From Conidiobolus incongruus B7586 (Eukaryota; Entomophthoromycota; Entomophthoromycetes; Entomophthorales; Conidiobolaceae), in NCBI GenBank assembly GCA_000697335.1, contig JNEM01009826.1:1-15951 (forward strand): 15,951 bases of DNA, in the 5' to 3' direction. This document shows positions 9,559-15,951 of the stretch, one piece after another. Under the pieces are notes generated by a model. It saw only the letters and a program-made list of their open reading frames with translations, did not search any database and was not told the origin of the DNA. Made by a program: the position numbers and the translations under genes. Every line of letters begins with the position of its first letter. Within the stretch, counting starts at the first letter, position 1.

Positions 9559-10056
9559 ATGAGAAAAACAATTACAGTCAAAAAAATTAAAAATTCATCT
9601 GGAATGCAACTGCAAATGCCAATCATCAACCCTCCAAGGGTAAACAAGACCATCAGGTTACCACCCATCCCAAGAAACATACTGCTCAATTATGCAAGAG
9701 TTGCCACAGCAGACAAAGACATTGCCCCAAGATCAATTTTTAAACATGCAGTCTCCATTAACTTTTCAGGATATTCCCTGACTGATTCACCAAGTAAGGA
9801 TCAAAAAAGCCCCAAAATTAACCTTACCGTGGATAATTTCGCAGACAACATTTTTGAACCCATTAATATTGAAGCCAAATCTGAGAAAATTCACCCATTA
9901 ACAAAGATAATAGAAATTGGTTTCTCAGCCAAAGAAGAACTAACAAACATTATCAATAAAACAATTGAAATCAATGAAATAAATTTCAAAGCAATCCAAA
10001 TATACAACAATAGCGGAGCTATCCAAAGAATTCAAATAACTTATCAAACTCCATGA
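9559..10056 (+). CDS. LINE ORF1 (gag-like) N-terminal part, intact 165 codons
   Basis: An RNA-binding nucleoprotein of the retroelement is the likely role. ATG 9559 is the first after in-frame TAG 9541, and the frame closes at TGA 10054-10056. The protein starts with a basic stretch (residues 1-12) and a Pro-rich segment (about 23-40). It ends with an orderly alpha/beta-looking part (about 100-165), including NNSGAIQRIQITY, as in the RRM-like domain of LINE gag proteins. All seven Gln are CAA and there are no internal stops. The composition is clearly less AT-rich than what follows. The rest of the gag, including the zinc knuckle, lies downstream in another frame (10092-10616), so this ORF is a truncated piece of a longer protein. 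The assignment rests on position and the downstream knuckle, not on a strong motif of its own. Confidence 0.6.
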   Translation: MRKTITVKKIKNSSGMQLQMPIINPPRVNKTIRLPPIPRNILLNYARVATADKDIAPRSIFKHAVSINFSGYSLTDSPSKDQKSPKINLTVDNFADNIFEPINIEAKSEKIHPLTKIIEIGFSAKEELTNIINKTIEINEINFKAIQIYNNSGAIQRIQITYQTP

Positions 10057-10091
10057 AAACAAATGGAGGAACAAATTAAAAACAAGCTTAA

Positions 10092-10616
10092 ACAAAGCTT
10101 TCTGTTAATTTAGAACAGTTGTGTTTACCGAACACCATAAGAAAAAATGGAGCTTATCTATATGCTGGATATATTATAATTAAAAATTAATCCCAAAACT
10201 TGACAAAAAAACAGCAATAAAAATCGAAAAATGCCAAAATTTATTTTAATCCAGAAGAAACTTTACTAAAATGCCCTAGATGCAAAAAATATTGATCACA
10301 TAGCAAGCTATGCACCAGAGGTAATTAATCAACTAATAAAACTAAAGTTATTAACCTTTATACTCCTTACTCTACATATTTCAAAGGAGAAAATCTGAAA
10401 AAAATTACAGGTAATAGCAGATATAAAATAGAACACTTTATTATTACATAAGCAAATAACACAAAAATAAATAGCTCAAACTAACTCACTATACTTAAAT
10501 ATATTTATGACTTATAAAATCATAAATTAAACTTGAATAAGCACCAAAGCTCAGAAAAATTATACCAAAATAATTATAATATTAATTATTATAAAGAAAA
10601 CATTAAAATCAAATGA
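10092..10616 (+). pseudogene. LINE ORF1 C-terminal part with a zinc-knuckle remnant
   Basis: In frame 3 the sequence reads KLSVNLEQLCLPNTIRKNGA, then LYAGYIII, resembling the end of the gag RRM-like fold. At 10254-10320 comes FNPEETLLKCPRCKKY-stop-SHSKLCTRG, close to the CCHC knuckle (CxxC, His, Cys) of LINE gags, with one extra residue before the His. Several in-frame TAA/TAG/TGA codons follow and the frame fades by TGA 10614-10616. It is displaced by frame from the intact 165-codon ORF upstream. The knuckle would bind nucleic acid; here it is defunct. Confidence 0.55.
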
Positions 10617-11469
10617 ACAAAAAATATATTCAAAATAAATCAACTAATCAACAAAAAATAAACTATATTGAAATCAAGAATACTACTATATTAGAAAACC
10701 ATTAAAGACTAAAAGTATAATTCCAAATTTTATTATCATTTTATCAAATATTGACAAGAAAGGACTGTATAAATATAGCTCACCAAATTAAATAATACAA
10801 ACTATTAAAATAAATAGCTCAATAACTAAATAACTTAAGAAGAATAGTATCTTATGAAAAAATAACAAAATTTCCAGAAATAAATCATTTTCAAAATATT
10901 TTGAATTAAATAATAAAATTTTGAAATCACCAAATTTCAAGTAAATAATGAAGTAACTATTTTTTTCTGAAAAGCATGATAAATAATAAAGTAATAGGCT
11001 ATTATATATAATAAAAAGAATAAACAAATTACTATAATACCAATAGTTAAGCAAATTAATAATATAAAGTAAAATGATATATTAAATAATATTACAAATT
11101 GAAAATTATCATTAAAGCTTATAATCCACTTATGATAACCATTATCACCTATTCTATCAAAGATACTTGAATATATAAGAAATAACTGGGAAAATGATTT
11201 TCCTATAGATGTTTTAAATAAGGAACTAAATATCAATAAAAATAACAATCATTATAAATAAAATGACCAAAATAGTAACAATCATAAAGTTTTTATTTAT
11301 AAAAATAAATAGAAAACACAATCGAAATAGTATTAAAAATATATATTGAATAAAATCAATTTATTAATATTTGACTATATATCAATAACTACAATTTCAA
11401 AAATCAAATTTAATTTTACTTGTGAGTTAAATTCATATATCTCCTATCATCATAATTTTTTAATCAAGA
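10617..11469 (+). other. LINE interior, degenerate; probable ORF2 start region
   Basis: No domain can be assigned. Plus-strand stretches such as PILSKILEYIRNNWENDF (near 11150-11205) are protein-like. The minus-strand ORFs at 10788-11054 and 10937-11248 are the antisense of this strand, with Phe/Ile/Leu-rich translations, and are not accepted as genes. Confidence 0.35.
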
Positions 11470-12060
11470 TAATTATAAAAATAATTATTTTATTTAAATA
11501 TTAGACCAAAATTTCAAATCAATACTATAGAAACCACTAGCTAAATAATATTCAAAAATAAACCAGTAAAATATATAATTAAATATATGGACCCTTATTG
11601 AAAGTTTTTTATATCAGAATATAAAATTAAAACAAATATAAAATCCTAAACATATAACTCTTTATTAGTATATTAGAATGACGTTAAATAGTAAGTCAAT
11701 ACCTATAAATTAAAAAACAAATATAACATTATGATTGAAAATATCAATATAACCTTAAATATATCAAAGGATAAATATTTAAAAGGTATCTATATGATTA
11801 ACAAGCTATAGCAATTGAATTAATAATTAATTAAATTTTAAATAATGAAATATAGCGAATTGTATTAATTTTATAGACTCAATTAGATCTATCAAAATAA
11901 ATGAAATAATATAAAAGGTAAAGTAAACAGGATAAAGTGTAATATTAAACTAAAACGATAATTAACTATATCTAAAACCCTCCCAAACTGATGATCGGAT
12001 TATCTAGCAATAAAGGCTAAATTCAAAATAAAAGATATTATAAAAAATACCATATAAAAA
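11470..12060 (+). pseudogene. LINE ORF2 endonuclease remnant (AP-endonuclease type, tentative)
   Basis: The only specific signal is SDYLAIKAKFKIK from 11995, which fits the C-terminal SDHxxI motif of APE-type LINE endonucleases, where Asp and His take part in catalysis; here the His position is Tyr. Two TGA codons lie directly before it (11989-11994). The upstream 500 bases have the right length for the rest of the domain but no clear catalytic motif. In this composition an open frame by itself is weak evidence, so the call rests on the motif and its place before the RT. Confidence 0.35.
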
Positions 12061-13389
12061 AAGAACCTATGTAAGGACTTCGGTCTTTAATAAAAAAATT
12101 AAATCTTGCAAATACAGTAACAAAAACAAATTAATTAACATAAGAAGATTAAAAATAAACCTCAAAAAAATAATTAAATATTAAAATAAATAATAATACC
12201 AAAAATATAAAGTTATACAAAAATATGAAATCATTTAATTAGCCATAAGATAATCTCACCAAGTGACCATTAGCTCAAAAAATATTATACAAATATTGTT
12301 GATGTTCAAACTAATAAAATATCAAAACTTAATAATCATATAATATGTTAATTAGTAAAAAAATAAATAAATTACTTTCGATTTATTAAATAATATATTA
12401 AAAAATATTTATATAGTTTCGATCAGTAAATAATTTCAATTATAGAAATGATAATGATAAAAATAATATTTAACTAAATAATAATATCTAACAACAATAT
12501 AAAGAAATATATTTAATTATTAAATCATTATTATTTATAAATTTATATATATTTTAAATATATCAATTATATAGTCTAAAATTATATCTATAATATAGAA
12601 ATAAATATACCAATCTTAAGAACTAATCTATTAATATATATCTAAATTAAAATAATATTTCCTAGTATATATTGAAGAAATATAATTAATCATAAATAAT
12701 AATCAGTAAATATTATTAAAAAATAGCATATATCTTAGGTCTAATATAAAAAAATTAAAATATAAAAACAAATAATATTTAAAATAATAAAAATTAATCA
12801 AAAAAGCTTCAACAAATAACGATCTATTAACTAATAAAAATACTATGGAGCTATATATAATTAAGTATAATCCTATTAATTTGATAATATATAAATATAA
12901 ATTAATAAATATATACAACCAAACCTAGTATTAATAACAGACCGATCAAGTAAAAAATATTATTACTGATTATAAAAAGGATGAAATAATTTTGACTATA
13001 ACTAAAATATTAAATATAATAACACCTAACCTTACTAGAATTTTTTCTCAATATAAAAAACCATCAGAATTATATTATCAAGACCAATAATAATTTCATT
13101 ATCTTTTTACAAAATACACTAATTACAAGCTTTAACCAACTATAAATAGCTTTATATTATATGTGAAACAAGGATAGATATAACTAGATATATTCAAAAA
13201 TTAAATATTTATCAAATATATATAATTTTAATAAATATTATCATTAAAAAACTCTAAGAGTTTATAATGAGAAATATTGACTAATCCTAATTTGGCTCTA
13301 TTAAAAAATCTATATTATATAATATTTGAATAAATAACTACTTAATTATAAAAGCATTAAAAAAGCAAATAAATAGTTTTTTAAATTAA
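12061..13389 (+). other. LINE interior between endonuclease and RT core, unreadable
   Basis: This stretch should contain the RT N-terminal motifs, but I could not identify them. It is A-rich, stop-dense DNA. A 71-codon minus-strand ORF at 12703-12918 is an antisense artefact. Confidence 0.4.
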
Positions 13390-13596
13390 ATCAAAACTAA
13401 TTATAGAATTAAATGGCTATACCTAGTTGAATTATTAAAAATTGAAATTCCGTTAGAGATAATTCATTCAGCAATTATGTCAAATACAAAATAATTACCA
13501 ATATAACACCTTAAAGCCCTATAATAAAATTATTTATTATTAAGGGGCTATGGTAAGGTAACCTAATTTAGCCATTATTATTCAACTTGGCAATTA
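13390..13596 (+). pseudogene. LINE reverse transcriptase core remnant
   Basis: Two pieces in different frames are recognisable. From 13390 (frame 1): IKTNYRIKWLYLVELLKIEI, then PLEIIHSAIMSN. This matches the RT motif A region, where active LINEs have D-x-x-KA-[FY]-D-x-[IV]-x-W followed by a helix like this one; the catalytic Asp is not present. From 13539 (frame 3): IKGLWQGNLIQPLLFNLAIN, with an in-frame TAA and TAG in place of two residues, matching GLRQGDxxSPLLFNLAI. The Arg-to-Trp and Asp-to-Asn differences are both C:G-to-T:A type. The expected YADD/FADD box 40-60 residues later is not seen, although DKLEGAYSG and a FFQDAYFF-like piece follow in the usual places. Confidence 0.7.
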
Positions 13597-14596
13597 ATCT
13601 TTTTTAACTACCATCAATGATAAGCTTGAAGGAGCTTACTCTGGCATAATAAAAAGCAAAATTCTTTCTTTTAAATTATAGTATCATAGAATATATTACC
13701 TACATAAATTATAAAATTTTTCGAATTATTTTTTTTCAAGATGCTTATTTTTTTAGATACAATATTTAACCTAAATAAAATAACATATATATAAAATGAC
13801 AAATTATAAAAGCCTCACCAGAAAAATAAAAAGAGTATAATAATATATTCAAAAATTTTTATAAATGATAAAAAGTAAAATTTAAGCCAACTAACAAACG
13901 CTGTGAACCAAAATAAATAAATTAGCCAATATAATTGAATCCACAAATATTTATGGATTAGAAAAGTTAAAACCTTAAATATTTATATTATTCCAATTTC
14001 AATGTACTTGGTTTATACTTTATCATATTATAAGAATTTCAATTAAACTTAGATTGAATAGTTAAAATAACATTTTGGCACCTAAGAAAGCCCGAAGTTT
14101 AATTAAAATACTAAGGATGAAAAAAGAAAATATTATTATAAACTTTATAAATTAAAAGATTATAACAAATTATGAAATTATTAAATCCATTTATATTAAT
14201 TTAATTATCTAATAAGGATTAAATTGAAAGATAAATATTACCAACCTTGTGAATAAAACATTCAAAACTCAAAATAACATAAAAAAGCCATAATATAAGT
14301 TATTTTAAAAAAATACAAAAAAATTAACTTATTCGAAACAATTTATAAAATCTATTTTAAAATTTAATTTTAGGTTTAAAATCAACCTTATTATATATAT
14401 ATAAACTTATCAAAGACTAAGATGATTATATATATCAACCACTAATCAATAGAATCCGCTTAATTAAACTATTATACCAAATATACTCTTTATCCTATTA
14501 TCCCAGATAAGATGATTGAATATATTAATAATATATAATTTTGATCGAAAATTTATAAATTAAAATACCATCTAAGGTATAAATATAGCTTAATTA
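13597..14596 (+). other. LINE RT thumb region, degenerate
   Basis: Fragments such as FLDTIFNLNKIT (near 13750) and IIESTNIYGLEKLKP (near 13935-13975) are protein-like on the plus strand but scattered over frames. No intact domain is present. Confidence 0.4.
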
Positions 14597-14930
14597 ATGT
14601 GGTCTAACACTGCATTGAACCTTCAATATCTAGAAAAAAAATATTTTTGGGACATTGTGCCCTTGGAAATATGGAGAAAAGGATTACATATACCATGAAT
14701 ATTTTGGATACCCTAGAATCAAATATACTTTAATTTTATTACTAAACACCTCTTTAAGAATTTAAAAAAAGAAAATCAATAAAAAACTAATAATATTTTA
14801 TATTAACTGAAGCAGAGAATAAATGGGCCAAATTAAGCAATAAACACACCCTGGCAATTATGCACCATATCCATATTAACTATACCTGTATAATCAATAA
14901 TGAACACATAATGATAACTAATAATATCAA
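14597..14930 (+). pseudogene. LINE ORF2 C-terminal remnant
   Basis: Frame 2 from 14597 gives MWSNTALNLQYLEKKYFWDI, then VPLEIWRKGLHIP, before a TGA near 14695. Frame 1 from 14821 gives KWAKLSNKHTLAIMHHIHIN with a Cys shortly after (INYTC). The Trp-rich and His-rich blocks resemble the region after the RT of LINE ORF2 proteins, which often ends in a Cys/His nucleic-acid-binding motif. Domain identity is not certain, but these are among the most coherent readings in the 3' half. Confidence 0.4.
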
Positions 14931-15130
14931 CCATAGTAAATCAATAAAAATATTAATACCAATTTCCTTACACTCTCATGAATACAATTTGACATAAATA
15001 ATACAGGTAAACTCAATATAATATATAGATAATAAATACCCAAGGCAAACCACTTATACTTTTTGAATCATAGGATAATAAGTGATCTATCTGTCAAAAG
15101 TAACAATAAAATTCTTTCTTTCTCAGGTTA

Positions 15131-15830
15131 TTTACAATTGGTTTACATATCAAGAGAAGACCAAAATTGATTCAAAATTTGATCAATTTTTGAAACTATT
15201 AGTTTCAATAATAATCTGCTAGAATAAAAGTAATATAAATCATTGAGATTCATTAAAACTCTAATAATTCAATAAAAAACCTGAATATATTTTTGCTAAA
15301 TTACATTATAAGTATTTTCTTCAATTATTAAAGCATATATTCTATCGATTTACTACCCAATAATATAATACTTTAATCACCAACTTTTTATTTGAATCCC
15401 AATTTCATTGTCTATTCATATTGAAAAATAGAGTATACCAATTTATCAATTGTAATATTACTATTGAAATATTATTAGAAACAACATCAGTATTTCGCAA
15501 ATATAGTAATTAACTTTTAATAAATGTAGCTTATTTAATGTTTACAAAATATCTTGTCTATTATAGGCTTGTAGGCCCTTTAAAAAATATAAACTCAAAA
15601 TCACATTTTGTAATTCAAGAGTTATTCTACAATATATACAAGTTAATATTAAAACTGTAGGTATACAAATCATTAACCATTTCAAACTAATTTATTTTTT
15701 AATTAACAAATTTTAATTACTTAGAAAAAATAATTTCAATTATCTCACTTTATTATGATAATATGCTATTTACCCAATTTTTGATTATAAAAGATGCCAA
15801 ATATTAAAATAAAATTAAAAATGAGTATCA
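15131..15830. other. AT-rich region without recognisable genes
   Basis: No coding block, repeat or RNA gene seen. The A-rich plus-strand bias of the LINE ends around here and T-runs become as common as A-runs, which is the main reason for placing the LINE's end near 15130. Confidence 0.5.
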
Positions 15831-15947
15831 TTAATTCAAATAAAGGGATAAAATATGGTCATGGATGAAAATTATTTGAATAATGTCGAGTAAATTTAAT
15901 GTGGCGCCAAGTGTAAAAATGGGTCGATCACTTTGCATAGACGCCAT
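15831..15947 (-). CDS. Short ORF at window edge, possibly the start of a gene-bearing block
   Basis: The minus-strand ORF of 38 codons starts MASMQSDRPIFTLGATLNLL and ends at TAA. The last 60 bases of the window are clearly less AT-rich than the preceding kilobase, as seen for the other coding blocks here. The ATG is four bases from the edge, so this may be the 3' end of a longer frame or exon outside the window. No family recognised; it may also be chance. Confidence 0.2.
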   Translation of the reverse strand: MASMQSDRPIFTLGATLNLLDIIQIIFIHDHILSLYLN

Positions 15948-15951
15948 TGTC

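Larger units (their letters stand above)
9329..15130 (+). mobile_element. Decayed LINE-like non-LTR retrotransposon, about 5.8 kb
   Basis: Parts appear in the usual LINE order on the plus strand: a 5' leader (9329-9558), a gag-like ORF1 with a CCHC-type knuckle (9559 to about 10616), an endonuclease C-terminal motif (near 11995), reverse transcriptase motifs (13390-13596) and a C-terminal region (14597-14930). The RT motif GLWQGNLIQPLLFNLAIN matches the GLRQGDxxSPLLFNLAI signature of non-LTR elements and not that of LTR elements. Over 10060-15100 the plus strand is A-rich and C richer than G, as LINE coding strands often are. Everything after about 10060 is riddled with stops and frame changes. 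The 3' limit is uncertain; no clear poly-A tail or target duplication was found. Confidence 0.7.

Noticed and set aside
10092-10616. Long frames open except for TGA, taken as evidence of genes
   Set aside because: At this base composition TGA is expected only about once in 50-60 codons, so TGA-open frames arise by chance. Calls were kept only where motifs support them.
10788-11248. Two minus-strand ORFs rich in Phe/Ile/Leu that look like membrane proteins
   Set aside because: They are the antisense of A-rich LINE coding strand; such translations always look hydrophobic.
12703-12918. 71-codon minus-strand ORF
   Set aside because: Antisense of the LINE interior; low-complexity Tyr/Ile/Leu composition and no motif.
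1-15951. CRISPR arrays, rRNA or bacterial operon structure
   Set aside because: No spaced direct repeats, no rRNA-like stretch and no compact gene order; the content is eukaryotic transposon-rich DNA.

Overview
This is a very AT-rich, gene-poor eukaryotic window, made of decayed transposable elements and non-coding DNA around one short gene-like block. The organism cannot be named from the sequence. The best reading is a TE-filled AT-rich isochore of a eukaryote with C:G-to-T:A mutation of repeats, such as a filamentous fungus with RIP (repeat-induced point mutation) or a similar process. The mariner transposase keeps its full length without indels, yet in-frame TAA/TAG/TGA codons sit where the family has Trp, Gln or Arg, and two catalytic Asp have become Asn. 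A ciliate code (TAA/TAG = Gln) was considered and disfavoured: the two cleanest ORFs encode all 17 of their Gln as CAA/CAG, and five of the mariner stops fall on Trp positions.

Layout, left to right. Positions 18-1290 hold a complete but dead mariner (DD34D) element, with imperfect terminal inverted repeats and a TA target duplication. Positions 1293-3960 are AT-rich DNA without recognisable genes. A minus-strand gene for a small secreted protein of unknown family lies at about 4018-4622. Its signal peptide is out of frame with the rest, so there is either a short intron or a frame change. Positions 4700-8140 are again AT-rich; a possible solo LTR lies near 7222-7475. Positions 8141-8730 form a less AT-rich island with protein-like stretches, probably a decayed gene of unknown identity.

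From about 9329 to 15130 lies a plus-strand LINE-like non-LTR retrotransposon. It begins with a well-preserved 5' block holding an intact 165-codon ORF1 (gag-like) segment. This is followed by strongly decayed remains of a CCHC knuckle, the end of an endonuclease domain, a reverse transcriptase and a C-terminal region. The last 800 bases are AT-rich, with a short minus-strand ORF at the very end that may continue outside the window.

No operon or shared pathway is present. The main interest is the secreted-protein gene standing alone among dead transposons, the contrast in mutation signature between blocks, and the unmutated 5' end of an otherwise ruined LINE.
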